A stretch of 64,000 bases of DNA, taken from Lentzea flava (GTDB taxonomy: Bacteria; Actinomycetota; Actinomycetes; Mycobacteriales; Pseudonocardiaceae). Under the pieces are notes generated by a model. It was given only the letters and a program-made list of their open reading frames with translations. It ran no database searches and was not told where the DNA came from. The position numbers and the translations under genes were made by a program. The stretch covers positions 1-64,000 of the forward strand of contig NZ_BMRE01000010.1 of the NCBI RefSeq assembly GCF_014648475.1, in the 5' to 3' direction. Shown here one piece after another: positions 33,120-42,708 of the stretch; the stretch's first letter is position 1, and every line of letters starts with the position of its first letter.

Positions 33120-34970
33120 CTAGCCCAACTTGCCCGTCGTACCAGCGGAAACGCTGGTGGCGGTCAGCTGGTCCGCCGACGCCGACGGCACCGAGCCGAG
33201 CAGCGGGACGCGCACCGAGGTGCTCGCCAGGTCGACGGTCAGTCTGGGCAGCTGGCTCGGCCGGACGATCGCGCTCGAGTCGGTTCCGCCGATCAGCAGG
33301 CCCAGCCGGTGGCCCGCGGGGATGACGTGGTCCGTTGTGGACAGTCGGAACGTCATGCTGTACCTGGTTCCCGGCGTGATCGTGCGCGGGGTGGAGAGCG
33401 ACGCGTAGTTCGCGAGGTCCGCCCAGCCGCGCGCGATGATCTGCGCGTCGACGTTGCCCGACGTCGCTTCCGTGTCGCGGTAGCAGGCGTCATCGCCCGT
33501 GCGGCTCTCGCCCCAGCACGACTCGGTGGTCAGGGTCCGGATGCCCTCGCCGGTCCGCACCCGCGCCGGGCCGTAGTCGACGAGGTACGCCGTCAGGTGC
33601 GCGGTCGGCGTCGATGATGACACGCCCACCGTGATCGACGACGTGCCCGCGACGCGCAGGTCCGACGTCAACGGCGCCGTCGAGTAGATCACCCTGCCGG
33701 TGTTCGAGCCGGAGAGCCAGGTGGACGGCGTGGCGCTGCCGTTGTCGGTGAACGCCGCCGTGCCGGTGCCAGGTGCCGTGCCGAGGCCCGAAGAAGAAGG
33801 ACGCAGCACGGTGCTGGCGGTGCCTGCGGGTGGCCACTTCTGGTCGTCCGCCCACTGGTCCGGAGCGCGCTCTGCCGACACCTGCGGTTCGTTCTCGATG
33901 CCGTTTGGCACGTTCAGCAGCCAGCGGTCGAACCAGCGGTGCAGCGTCGCGACCCACTCGCCGCGCCGGAAGTCGAACGGGTCGACGTGCGCGGTCTGCG
34001 AGAACCAGAGCTTCTTCGGCACGGTCGCGGGCACCGCGTCCCAGAACTGGCCGAACTGCAGCGTCTTCACGTTCAGGTCGTTCTGCCCGTGGATCGCGAA
34101 GATGGAGGCCTTCACGCGCGAGGCGTTGCGCACGAAGTCACGTGCCTGCCACATCGCCGTGTAGTCGCCGTTGGCAGGAGAGCCGTTCGTCATCTGCGTG
34201 CGCACCGCACCGCATCGCGAGCGGGCGTTGGAGTTCTCGAACTGCGAACCCAGCCCGGTCGGCGAGCTGTAACCGGGGTACGCAACGCCGTCCGAGCGGA
34301 ACCAGTCGTACCAGGAGCTGATCGCCGCGATCGGCACGATGGTCTTCAACCCGTCGATGCCGGTGGCCGCCACGCCGTTCGCGATCGAGCCGTCCCACGA
34401 CTTGCCGATCATGCCTACGGCGCCGGTCGACCACGAGGCCGTCTTCGTCGCGGTGCCGGTCAGCGTGGTGTACCCGGTGCGGCGGCCGTTCAGCCAGTCG
34501 ATCACGGCGGTGCCGGACGCGATCTCCGACTGGCCGCCCACGTCGACGCAGCCGCGCGACCGGTTCGTGCCGAGGAAGTCGACCAGCACGACGGCGTAGC
34601 CGCGCGGCACGAAGTAGTTGTCGTAGAAGAGCGGGAACTTCACCGGCACGCCGGCGGAGTCGTAGGTCTTGACCTCGCTCTCGTTCCCGCGGCCCGCGCT
34701 CTGGTAGTACGGGCTGGCCTCCATGATCACGGGCACGCGCCCGGTCGTGGACGGCCTGATGATGTCCGCGGTCACCCGGTCTCTGGTGCCGTCGCCGTCC
34801 AGGTCGAGGCCGGAGTCGACGTAGACGGTCTCGCGGACCGCGTCGGCCATCGAGTGGATCGGCGCGGACACGCCGCCGGACAGGGAGAACGCCGGTGTCG
34901 CCGCTGTGGCAGGGATTGGCGTCAGGGTCAGGGCTCCTGCTAACGCCACTACAACACGAACACGGTTCAT
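33120..34970 (-). CDS. secreted X-Pro dipeptidyl-peptidase (S15 family)
   Basis: A 616-aa exported serine peptidase of the CocE/NonD/X-Pro dipeptidyl-peptidase family. It has a signal peptide (VRVVVALAGALTLTPIPATA), then an alpha/beta-hydrolase core with VVLVDFLGTNRSRGCVD, nucleophile Ser in GKSWDGSIANG, Asp candidate in IHGQNDLNVKT and His in SQTAHVDPFDFR, and a C-terminal jelly-roll (from ~residue 390, ending TVDLASTSVRVPL) typical of the family. It removes X-Pro dipeptides from peptides outside the cell. TAGCGT (plus 34979-34984) lies 8 nt upstream of the ATG. Confidence 0.9.
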   Translation of the reverse strand: MNRVRVVVALAGALTLTPIPATAATPAFSLSGGVSAPIHSMADAVRETVYVDSGLDLDGDGTRDRVTADIIRPSTTGRVPVIMEASPYYQSAGRGNESEVKTYDSAGVPVKFPLFYDNYFVPRGYAVVLVDFLGTNRSRGCVDVGGQSEIASGTAVIDWLNGRRTGYTTLTGTATKTASWSTGAVGMIGKSWDGSIANGVAATGIDGLKTIVPIAAISSWYDWFRSDGVAYPGYSSPTGLGSQFENSNARSRCGAVRTQMTNGSPANGDYTAMWQARDFVRNASRVKASIFAIHGQNDLNVKTLQFGQFWDAVPATVPKKLWFSQTAHVDPFDFRRGEWVATLHRWFDRWLLNVPNGIENEPQVSAERAPDQWADDQKWPPAGTASTVLRPSSSGLGTAPGTGTAAFTDNGSATPSTWLSGSNTGRVIYSTAPLTSDLRVAGTSSITVGVSSSTPTAHLTAYLVDYGPARVRTGEGIRTLTTESCWGESRTGDDACYRDTEATSGNVDAQIIARGWADLANYASLSTPRTITPGTRYSMTFRLSTTDHVIPAGHRLGLLIGGTDSSAIVRPSQLPRLTVDLASTSVRVPLLGSVPSASADQLTATSVSAGTTGKLG

Positions 34971-34978
34971 GGATATTC

Positions 34979-35008
34979 ACGCTATGGAGTGACGTTGTCA
35001 CCCGTCAG
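34979..35008 (-). promoter_or_regulatory. putative leaderless promoter of the X-Pro peptidase gene
   Basis: On the minus strand CTGACG (35008-35003), an 18-nt spacer and TAGCGT (34984-34979) are followed by 8 nt and the ATG at 34970; no Shine-Dalgarno is seen. A GTGAC-AAC-GTCAC dyad fills part of the spacer (34988-35000), a possible operator. Confidence 0.5.
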
Positions 35009-35033
35009 AGCCGAAAGGATTGATCCTTCGCGG

Positions 35034-35063
35034 TTGCGTCAACTACGCCCGGTGGCGAATATT
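35034..35063 (+). promoter_or_regulatory. putative leaderless promoter of the maleylacetate reductase-like gene
   Basis: TTGCGT (35034-35039), an 18-nt spacer and AATATT (35058-35063), then 8 nt to the GTG at 35072. No Shine-Dalgarno is visible. It is divergent from the X-Pro peptidase promoter. Confidence 0.4.
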
Positions 35064-35071
35064 CGACCTTC

Positions 35072-36010
35072 GTGGGCTTCACCTTCGACCCGGCGCGGAC
35101 GCGCGTCGTCTTCGGCCGCGGTACCGCCGCCTCCGTGCGCGCCGAGGCCGAGCGTCTCGGCGTGACGAGGGTTCTGCTGATCGCCCGGCACGGCGGCGAC
35201 AGGGTGGCGGCCGAGCTCGGTTCGTTGCTCGCGGCGCGGTTCACCGGCGCGACGATGCACACGCCGGTCGAGGTCACTGAGCGCGCGCTCGCGTTGTTGC
35301 ACGAACACGGTGCTGATGGCGTGGTGTCGGTCGGCGGCGGATCGAGCACGGGGCTGTCGAAGGCGCTCTCGGTGCGCGCGGGCGTGCCGCAGATCATCAT
35401 CCCGACCACCTACGCGGGGTCCGAGGTCACGCCGGTGCTCGGGGAGACGGCGTCAGGGCTCAAGAAGACGCGGCGCGACCCGGCGATCCAGCCCGACACG
35501 GTGATCTACGACGTCGATCTGACGCTGGACCTGCCGTTGGACGTCACGGTGACAAGCGCGCTCAACGCTCTCGCGCACGCCGTCGCCGCGCGTGGCAACG
35601 AAAACCCGTTGATCGACGCCATCGCCACGAAGGCGATCGAGGGCATTTTGCACGCTTTGGGCGGAAATCCCTCCACTGTGGATGCCCGGACGGAGCTGCT
35701 GCACTCGGCGTGGCTCGCGGGCACGTGTCTCGCCAGCGTTCCCATGGGGCTGCACCACAAGCTGGCGCACGTTCTAGGCGGTTCGTTCGGTTTGCCGCAC
35801 GCCGCGACGCACACGGCCCTGCTCAGCCACACGGCGCCCGCGGATCTGGCCAAACGGATACGCGACACGGCCACCAGGTTCGGCGCGGCGACGTCGCTGC
35901 GGGAACTGGGCATGGCGGAGTCCGATTTGTCCAGTGCTGCGGAGATTTCCGAACACCCCGACGCACTGCGGGTGCTGACCAACGCCTGGCGCGACGCACC
36001 AGGTGACTGA
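35072..36010 (+). CDS. maleylacetate reductase-like iron-containing alcohol dehydrogenase, shortened
   Basis: A 312-aa member of the maleylacetate reductase branch of group III alcohol dehydrogenases: FDPARTRVVFGRGTAASV, SVGGGSSTGLSKAL, IPTTYAGSEVTPVLGET, and metal His in LAHAVAARGNENP, MGLHHKLAHVLGG and FGLPHAATH. The family is normally about 350 aa. Against its usual pattern this copy lacks some 20 residues after LPHAATHTALLSH and about a dozen near the C-terminus (the NPRP region), both in frame. The core ligands remain, so it may be active, but the loss could also mark an early stage of decay. No other aromatic ring-cleavage gene is nearby. Confidence 0.8.
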   Translation: MGFTFDPARTRVVFGRGTAASVRAEAERLGVTRVLLIARHGGDRVAAELGSLLAARFTGATMHTPVEVTERALALLHEHGADGVVSVGGGSSTGLSKALSVRAGVPQIIIPTTYAGSEVTPVLGETASGLKKTRRDPAIQPDTVIYDVDLTLDLPLDVTVTSALNALAHAVAARGNENPLIDAIATKAIEGILHALGGNPSTVDARTELLHSAWLAGTCLASVPMGLHHKLAHVLGGSFGLPHAATHTALLSHTAPADLAKRIRDTATRFGAATSLRELGMAESDLSSAAEISEHPDALRVLTNAWRDAPGD

Positions 36011-36100
36011 TGCGTTGTCATTCTTAAGGCTGATGTTCACACCTCTGAATCAAGACCAATCTCCGATGTGAACCTGAAGATCTGCTGATGAACTTGAGGC

Positions 36101-37399
36101 GTGCTCAGCCCTCTGGATCTGTCCCTGGTAAACGGGCCGATCCCCACCGCCGCTACGGTCGCTGCCGCCGTCGCCCTGACCTACCTCGCGATCAGGAAGA
36201 CCCGGACCTGGTGGACCAGGGTGCTTCCGATCGTCGTGCTGGCGTGCGCGGTGGTCGTGTCCGGGCTGACCTACGTGGTCGACCACGTGTGGAAACCCTG
36301 GCCGGAGCCGTTGCCGCTGATCCTGACGATCTGGGCGGGAGCCGCGCTGGCGGCGCTGTCGCTAGCGGCCGTACGGCTGCGCACGGGGCGATGGTACGTC
36401 CGTGTGCTGAACGTCTTGCTGGCGCTGGGCGTCGCCACGAGCGCGATGGTCGCGACGAACGCGCACTTCGGCCAGTACCCCAACATGCGCTCGGTGCTGG
36501 ACGTCTTCCGGAACAACCGCGTCGACATCGATGAGGCCGCTCCTCCCCCGTCCACGGTGGTCGAGGTGCCCGCGGGCAAGAAGCTCGCCGACGTCTGGAC
36601 GAGGCCTGCCGACCTGCCGGACAAGGGCACCGTCACCGAGGCACCGATCCCCGGCGCGTTCCCCGCACGGCCGGCGTGGATCTACCTCCCGCCCGCCTAC
36701 GCGACGACGCCACGCCCGAAGCTGCCGGTCGTCGTGCTGCTGGCAGGTCAGCCCGGCCACCCGCGCGACTGGTTCGACGGCGGCAGGGTCGCCGACAACC
36801 TCGACGCGTTCGCCCGCGCGCACGACGGGCTCGCGCCGATCGTCGTGGTGGCCGACCAGCTCGGCGCACCGACGGCGAACCCGCTGTGCCTGGATTCGAA
36901 GCTGGGCCAGTCGGAGACCTACCTGGCCCACGACGTGCCCGCGTGGATCAAGCAACGGCTGACCGTCGACGAGCGCCGCGAGGCGTGGACCATCGCGGGC
37001 TTCTCCCAAGGAGGCACGTGCGCGGTGCAGCTCGCCGTGCGCGCGCCGGACGTGTACGGAAACTTCGTCGCCCTCGCTCCTCAACGCGAGCCCACGCTCG
37101 GCACGCGGCAGGAGACGGTGAAGGCGGCGTTCGGCGGCGACGAGGCGGCGTTCCTCCGGGTCAACCCGATGGACGTCCTCGCGCGCCAGCGTTTCCCGCA
37201 GACCGCGGGCACCATCGTCGCGGGCCGCGACGACGCCACGTACCGCACGGCGGACGCAGAGGTGTTCGAGGCCTGCCGCAAAGCCGGGATGGACGTGCTG
37301 TGGAAAGAACTGCCGAACGGACACGACTGGAACATGGCGCGAGAGGGCTTCTTCGGGTCGCTCCCCTGGCTCGCTGGGCGGACAGGGCTGGCCAGATGA
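36101..37399 (+). CDS. membrane-anchored alpha/beta hydrolase (esterase), partner of the aminoacyl-lipid synthase
   Basis: A 432-aa protein with four N-terminal membrane helices (residues ~10-115) and a C-terminal esterase-D/antigen-85-like alpha/beta-hydrolase facing outward. Nucleophile Ser is in TIAGFSQGGTCAVQLA, the Asp candidate in TIVAGRDDATYRT and the His in LPNGHDWNMARE. Its stop overlaps the start of the MprF-like gene (ATGA), so both are made together. In Pseudomonas aeruginosa an alanyl-PG synthase and a periplasmic alanyl-PG hydrolase are likewise paired, and I infer the same here. Confidence 0.82.
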   Translation: MLSPLDLSLVNGPIPTAATVAAAVALTYLAIRKTRTWWTRVLPIVVLACAVVVSGLTYVVDHVWKPWPEPLPLILTIWAGAALAALSLAAVRLRTGRWYVRVLNVLLALGVATSAMVATNAHFGQYPNMRSVLDVFRNNRVDIDEAAPPPSTVVEVPAGKKLADVWTRPADLPDKGTVTEAPIPGAFPARPAWIYLPPAYATTPRPKLPVVVLLAGQPGHPRDWFDGGRVADNLDAFARAHDGLAPIVVVADQLGAPTANPLCLDSKLGQSETYLAHDVPAWIKQRLTVDERREAWTIAGFSQGGTCAVQLAVRAPDVYGNFVALAPQREPTLGTRQETVKAAFGGDEAAFLRVNPMDVLARQRFPQTAGTIVAGRDDATYRTADAEVFEACRKAGMDVLWKELPNGHDWNMAREGFFGSLPWLAGRTGLAR

Positions 37400-39846
37400 T
37401 CGCCCTGCTCTTTCGCACAGCGCCCCTGACGTGCGTCTTCCTGGTCGTCTTCTGGACCGTCGGGGCACTCACCGGTGCGATCGCCGGCATTGACGACGAG
37501 CTGCTCGCGCTGGTCGGGTTCGGCACCGACAGTCCGTTGTGGACCGTCTTCAGCTCGGCCCTGTGGGCCATGGACCTGCTGGGGTACGTGGCCACCACGG
37601 TTCTGTTGCTGGTCTTCGGTCCGTTGGCCGAGCGTTCGCTCGGAGGGTTGCGCACGGCGGCGATCTTCCTTTCCTCGCACGTGATCGGCTCGTTCCTGGG
37701 GCTCGGGGTGGTGCTGATCGGCCGGGACGTCCACTGGTCCTGGCTCGACTCGCTGGTGGGCGGTGCCGCGGCGGGGCCGTCGATCGGCGGGGTGGGGCTC
37801 GCGCTCGCGCTGACGTTCCGGATGCCTCCCCTGTGGAGGCGTCGGGTGCGCCTGCTGACGATCTTGTCGGTGCTGGTGCTTACCCTGTACTCAGGTTGGC
37901 TGGAAGATCTGCTCCGGCTGTCCGGTGGCGTGGCCGGGCTGGTGATCGGGGCTGTGTTCCTGAAGAGCAGGGCGGTGCACAGGCCGCGCTCGTTCCAGGA
38001 GACGCGGGTGCTGGTGGCGCTGCTGCTCGCGGCGTCGGCGCTCGGGCCGGTGGTGGCGATGATGTCGCCGTACCCCAACGGTCCGCTGGCGTGGTTCACG
38101 GATGTCGTGGCGGTCACTCAGCCGTCGCAGGACTACGTCGACGAGGTGTGCGCCTCGGACGCGGTCGAGCAGTGCCGGACGATGCTGATCCAGTTGTCGT
38201 ACGGCCGGTTCCCCGCACTCGTGATGTCGCTGCTGCCCGCGTTGCTGCTGCTCGTGCTGGCGGAAGGGCTGCGGCGCGGACGGCGGTTCGCGTGGTGGTC
38301 GGCGCTGGTGTGCAACGTGGCGTACGCCGCGTTCATCGGGTGGTACGTCGTGGACACGGCGCGGATTCCGGACGCCGGCGCCTTGGAGATGACGTTCTCC
38401 TTCGGCATCACGATGCTGGCGCCGCTCGCGATCGCCGTCGTGTTGTTGCTGACGCGCAAGCACTTCGCCGTGCGGCTGCCTCGGCACGCCGTCAGGAAGT
38501 TCTGGCGGTTCACGCTCGGCAGCGTGGCGTTGCTGTCGGCGCTGTACGTCTTCGGCGGGTATCTGGTCCGCGACCAGTTCACGCCGGAGCCGGGCTTCGT
38601 CGAGCTGCTCGCGGACCTGCCGACGCGGTTCCTGCCGCCGGGGTACCTCGACCTGGTGCCGCTGCAGTACTCCGCGGAGGGGTTCGCCGGCTCGCTGCTG
38701 TACGAGTACACCGGCGTGGTGTTCTGGCTGATCGTGCTGGCGGGTCTGCTGATGGCGTCGTGGCAGGCGTGGCCGTCGTCGTGCGAGAAGGAGGCGGAGC
38801 ACGCCCGTGAGCTGATGCGACGCTACGGCGGTTCGTCGTTGTCGTACATGACGACGTGGCGCGGCAACCAGTACTGGTTCACGCCCGACGGCGAGACGGC
38901 CATCGCGTACCGGATCGTGGCGACGATCGCGCTGACGGTCGGCGATCCGATCGGTCCGGCACGGGTCGAGGCCGTGCGCGGGTTCGCGGAGTTCTGCGCC
39001 CGCAACGGCTGGACGCCGTGCCTGTACAGCGTGGGAGCGGAGACGAGAGAGGCGGTGGAGGGTCTCGGGTGGTCGGCGGTGCAGGTCGCCGAGGACACCG
39101 TGATCGAGCTGGACGAGCTGAGCTTCACCGGCAAGAAGTGGCAGGACATCCGCACGGCGTTCAACAAGGCCGCGAAGGCCGGCATCACCGCCGAGTGGTG
39201 CACCTACGCCGACGCGCCGTTCGCGATCACCGACCAGATCCGGTCGATCTCGGCGGAGTGGGTGGCGGACAAGGGTCTGCCGGAGATGGGCTTCACGCTG
39301 GGCGGGCTGGAGGAGCTGACCGGCGAGGGTGTCCGCTGCCTGCTGGCGGTCGATGCTGACCGCACGGTGCACGGCATCACGAGCTGGCTGCCGGTGTACC
39401 AGAACGGCGAGGTCGTCGGCTACACGCTCGACTTCATGCGCCGCCGCACGCACGGCTTCCGCGGCTCGATGGAGTTCCTGATCGCTTCTGCCGCACAACA
39501 ACTTCAGACAGAGGGCGCCCGGTTCCTGAGCCTGTCCGGCGCGCCGCTGGCCCGCCTGGATCGCGGTGAGCGACCCAGGGCGCTGCAGCGCGTCCTCGAC
39601 TTCACCGGGCAGGTGCTCGAGCCGGTGTACGGGTTCCGCTCGCTGTTCGCGTTCAAGGCGAAGTTCCAGCCGTCCTACCGTCCGATGTTCATGGCCTACC
39701 CGGACTCGGCGGCACTGCCCCGCATCGCGAACGCGGTCAGCCGCGCCTACCTCCCGCACCTCAACGCACGCCAAGGACTTCGTCTCGCGACCAAGATGAT
39801 CATCCGTCCCCGTGGACGCGTGACCACGCATGGTCGAACCGGCTAG
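37396..39846 (+). CDS. MprF-like aminoacyl-phosphatidylglycerol synthase (DUF2156)
   Basis: An 816-aa protein. The N-terminal half is membrane-embedded: a rhomboid-like block (residues ~10-210), then several further helices to about 460. The C-terminal ~330 residues are the cytosolic LPG-synthase (DUF2156) GNAT-fold domain: MTTWRGNQYWFTPDGETAIA, VGDPIGPARVEAVRGFAEFC, WQDIRTAFNKAAKAGITAEW, and LSLSGAPLARLDRGE. The family moves an amino acid from aminoacyl-tRNA to a membrane lipid and raises resistance to cationic peptides. ATG 37396 overlaps the hydrolase stop. The amino acid and the acceptor lipid cannot be read from the sequence. Confidence 0.88.
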   Translation: MIALLFRTAPLTCVFLVVFWTVGALTGAIAGIDDELLALVGFGTDSPLWTVFSSALWAMDLLGYVATTVLLLVFGPLAERSLGGLRTAAIFLSSHVIGSFLGLGVVLIGRDVHWSWLDSLVGGAAAGPSIGGVGLALALTFRMPPLWRRRVRLLTILSVLVLTLYSGWLEDLLRLSGGVAGLVIGAVFLKSRAVHRPRSFQETRVLVALLLAASALGPVVAMMSPYPNGPLAWFTDVVAVTQPSQDYVDEVCASDAVEQCRTMLIQLSYGRFPALVMSLLPALLLLVLAEGLRRGRRFAWWSALVCNVAYAAFIGWYVVDTARIPDAGALEMTFSFGITMLAPLAIAVVLLLTRKHFAVRLPRHAVRKFWRFTLGSVALLSALYVFGGYLVRDQFTPEPGFVELLADLPTRFLPPGYLDLVPLQYSAEGFAGSLLYEYTGVVFWLIVLAGLLMASWQAWPSSCEKEAEHARELMRRYGGSSLSYMTTWRGNQYWFTPDGETAIAYRIVATIALTVGDPIGPARVEAVRGFAEFCARNGWTPCLYSVGAETREAVEGLGWSAVQVAEDTVIELDELSFTGKKWQDIRTAFNKAAKAGITAEWCTYADAPFAITDQIRSISAEWVADKGLPEMGFTLGGLEELTGEGVRCLLAVDADRTVHGITSWLPVYQNGEVVGYTLDFMRRRTHGFRGSMEFLIASAAQQLQTEGARFLSLSGAPLARLDRGERPRALQRVLDFTGQVLEPVYGFRSLFAFKAKFQPSYRPMFMAYPDSAALPRIANAVSRAYLPHLNARQGLRLATKMIIRPRGRVTTHGRTG

Positions 39847-39910
39847 TCCGAAAGGGTGGTGAGGTGATCCTCGTGGTCACGTCCGCGCGCCACTGAGCGA
39901 AGATGCGCCG

Positions 39911-42037
39911 ATGACCGTGCGGGGCAATCTGCCTGCCCAGACCACGACGTTCATCGGCCGACGGGCGGTGCTCGCCGAAACCGGGGCACTGCTCGGCCGG
40001 GCCCGGCTGGTCACGCTGGCGGGCACCGGCGGTGTCGGCAAGACGCGTGTTGCCCTGGAGATCGGCCGTGCCGTGGCACGGGCCGAGGTGTTCCAGCACG
40101 GGGTCTGGGTCGTGCCGCTCGGGGATCTCGAGGAGCCCGCGTTGCTGGCGCGCGCGGTCGCCGCCGAGCTGCGGATCGTCGACAACTCGCCGGACGCGGG
40201 TCTCGGGCGGCTCGTGGAGTCGTTGTACGACAAGCACTTGATGCTCGTCCTCGACAACTGCGAGCACCTGCTGGAGCCGGTGCGGCATCTCGTGCACCAC
40301 CTGTTGCGGGACTGCGAGGGACTCACAATCCTCACGACCTCGCGCGAGCCGCTCGGCGTCTACGGCGAACACGTGCTGCGGGTGCCGCCGATGGACGACG
40401 ACGCCGTCGAGTTGTTCCTGGAACGGGCGGCGGCCGACGGCTCGCCCGTCCCAGCACTGGACGGACTGCCGCTCTCGATCGAACTGGCGGCCGCGTGGCC
40501 TGCCGAGGTCCGCGAGCAGCTCACGGGCGACGCGACCCTGGAGCAGGTGCTCGAATGGTCGGCGCGCCACTGCACGGACGAGGAACGGCAGCTGTGGGCG
40601 GCGCTGTCGGTGTTCCCGGCGGACTTCGACGAAGCCGCGGCCGAGGCGGTGGCCGGCGGGAAGGTGCTGGAACCGTTGTCAGCACTGGTCCGCAAGTCGA
40701 TCGTGGTGGCGACGACCAGTCCGGCGACCCAGCGCACGCGCTACCGGTTGCTCACCACGGTGGCGCGGTTCGGCGCGCGTCAGCTCACGGACGCCGACGA
40801 GCTGTTGCGACGGCACGCGTTGCACTACAGCGCGTTCGTGGACGAGGCGACACGGTCGTGGTTCTCGCCTGACGAGGCGCTGTGGATGGCACGGCTGCGG
40901 GAGGAGTGGCCGAACGTCCGCGCCGCGATCTGGCACGCGCTCAAGACCCCGGACCTGGCCGAAGCCGGCGCTGTCATGGCGATGAACGTGCAGCGCACCC
41001 GTTTCACGACGTTCACCGGCATGCTCGGCCAGGCACGCGACCTGCTCGCGGCGGCACGTGAGGTGATCACCACACCGCCGCTGCGCACCTCGTTGCTGGC
41101 GCATTCCGCGTACCTCGCGCAGGTGCAGGGCGACATGGCGGCGGCACTTCCGTTGATGAACGAGGCCCGCGCGTTGCCCCGACGGCCGGTGACCGACATA
41201 CACCTGGTGATCGTCGAGGCCACGCATCTCTTCTTCGTGGAGGGCTCACCGGACTGTGTGCCGTTGTACGCGCACGTCGTCGAGTTGTGCCGTCAATACG
41301 CATCACCGGGCGATGCGTACATCACCGAGCTGATGCACGCGATGGCGTCGTGCTTCCTGCTGGACGCCGAGGCCGCGGAGAAGGCCACGACCGGTCTGCT
41401 CAGGCTGGCGGAGAGCGACTGGTCGCAGGCCTGGGGACGGTGGCACCAGCCCCTCTACGAGCTGCTGCACGGCGACCCTGCCCAGGTGCATCCGCTGGCG
41501 GTGGAGTCGTTGCGGATCCAGCTGACGCTCGGCGACACCTGGGGTCCCGCGTTCAACCTGTGGCTGCTCGCCTGCGCGTGCGCCGAACTGGGGGCGTACG
41601 ACCGTGCGGCACGGCTGCTCGGTGCGCTGCGCACGCAGGAACGGATCTCGCGGATCTCGTTCGCGAACATGAGCCCGTTCCACAAGCTGCTCGAACGCAC
41701 CGATCGCGCCGTCCGCCGCGCGCTCGGCGACGACTACCCGGTGATCACGACACTGGGCGCCGACCTGCGGTACGAGCAGGCGATGGCGTTCGCGCTCGAA
41801 CCGGTGCCGGACTCCGAGCGACGCCCGGCCAAGCCCGCGTTGCCCGGCGGGCTGACCAGGCAGGAGTTCACGATCGCCGGCCTGGTCGCGGAGGGTCTCA
41901 CGTCGAAGCAGATCGGCGCGCGCCTGTTCATCTCACCGCGCACGGCGGACCGGCACGTGGTCAACATCCGCGTGAAGCTGGGGCTGCCGAACCGGATGTC
42001 GCTCGCCGCCTGGCACCGCTCGGCCACCGGCACCTGA
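39911..42037 (+). CDS. STAND-type ATPase regulator with C-terminal LuxR helix-turn-helix
   Basis: A 708-aa regulator. The N-terminal nucleotide-binding domain starts at once (TTFIGRRAVLAETGALL) with Walker A LAGTGGVGKTRVALE, Walker B LMLVLDNCEHLLE and TILTTSREPLGVYGEHV, as in AfsR/LAL-like STAND ATPases. The middle (residues ~270-620) is helical, TPR-like. The C-terminus is a LuxR-type helix-turn-helix (LTRQEFTIAGLVAEGLTSKQ, IGARLFISPRTADRHVVNIR). It follows the MprF gene by 64 nt. Target genes unknown. Confidence 0.88.
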   Translation: MTVRGNLPAQTTTFIGRRAVLAETGALLGRARLVTLAGTGGVGKTRVALEIGRAVARAEVFQHGVWVVPLGDLEEPALLARAVAAELRIVDNSPDAGLGRLVESLYDKHLMLVLDNCEHLLEPVRHLVHHLLRDCEGLTILTTSREPLGVYGEHVLRVPPMDDDAVELFLERAAADGSPVPALDGLPLSIELAAAWPAEVREQLTGDATLEQVLEWSARHCTDEERQLWAALSVFPADFDEAAAEAVAGGKVLEPLSALVRKSIVVATTSPATQRTRYRLLTTVARFGARQLTDADELLRRHALHYSAFVDEATRSWFSPDEALWMARLREEWPNVRAAIWHALKTPDLAEAGAVMAMNVQRTRFTTFTGMLGQARDLLAAAREVITTPPLRTSLLAHSAYLAQVQGDMAAALPLMNEARALPRRPVTDIHLVIVEATHLFFVEGSPDCVPLYAHVVELCRQYASPGDAYITELMHAMASCFLLDAEAAEKATTGLLRLAESDWSQAWGRWHQPLYELLHGDPAQVHPLAVESLRIQLTLGDTWGPAFNLWLLACACAELGAYDRAARLLGALRTQERISRISFANMSPFHKLLERTDRAVRRALGDDYPVITTLGADLRYEQAMAFALEPVPDSERRPAKPALPGGLTRQEFTIAGLVAEGLTSKQIGARLFISPRTADRHVVNIRVKLGLPNRMSLAAWHRSATGT

Positions 42038-42041
42038 CCGG

Positions 42042-42650
42042 TCAGCGGGCGTCCGCGGCCGTCTTCACGCCGAACGCGATGAGGGCGGAGGCGGAGAGGC
42101 GGTCGAGCAGATTTCGCTGGCGCAGCAGGAAAGCGCGGGCGCGACCGGCGGCGGTGATGAGGATCGGGAACCACAACAGGCCGATGCCCAGGTGGATCGC
42201 CACCAGGACCCCGCCCCACGCCGGCTGCCCGACCGGGAGGAACTGCGGCAGCAACGAGATGTAGAAGACGCCCGGCTTGGGGTTGAGCAGGTTCGTGAGA
42301 AGCCCGACCCGGACGGCCGCGCGCACGGACGGCACCGGGGCGGGTTCGTCGAGCTCGGCCGGGCGGCGGGAGTTCCACAACGCCTTCACGCCCAGGTAGA
42401 TCAGGTAGGCGGCACCGAGCCAGCGGACGATGTTGTAGGCCAGTTCGGAGGCCTGCAGGAGCGCGGTCAGGCCGACCAGGCCCGCGGTTGCCCACACCAG
42501 GCAGCCCAGCGTGCTGCCGACCACGACGCCCATGGCGGCACGGCGGCCCACCAGCAGGGCCGTCCGCAGCACCAGCAGCGTTTCCAGGCCCGGGGTGACG
42601 ACGGTGAGCAGCGCGACGAACGTGAAGCTCAGGAGCGCGGTGGTCGACAT
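42042..42650 (-). CDS. LysE/RhtB-family exporter
   Basis: A 202-aa membrane protein with six hydrophobic segments. It shows the family stretches [58 protein letters not shown] and GLLTNLLNPKPGVFYISLLP, with the NPK motif of amino acid exporters. ATG 42650 gives the normal family length; the frame stays open upstream. The start codon lies inside the palindrome CATGACGTCATG (42648-42659). Confidence 0.9.
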   Translation of the reverse strand: MSTTALLSFTFVALLTVVTPGLETLLVLRTALLVGRRAAMGVVVGSTLGCLVWATAGLVGLTALLQASELAYNIVRWLGAAYLIYLGVKALWNSRRPAELDEPAPVPSVRAAVRVGLLTNLLNPKPGVFYISLLPQFLPVGQPAWGGVLVAIHLGIGLLWFPILITAAGRARAFLLRQRNLLDRLSASALIAFGVKTAADAR

Positions 42651-42708
42651 GACGTCATGAGAACACGCCGAAGCCGCGTCGCCGGAAGAATTAACGCGGC
42701 GGACACGA

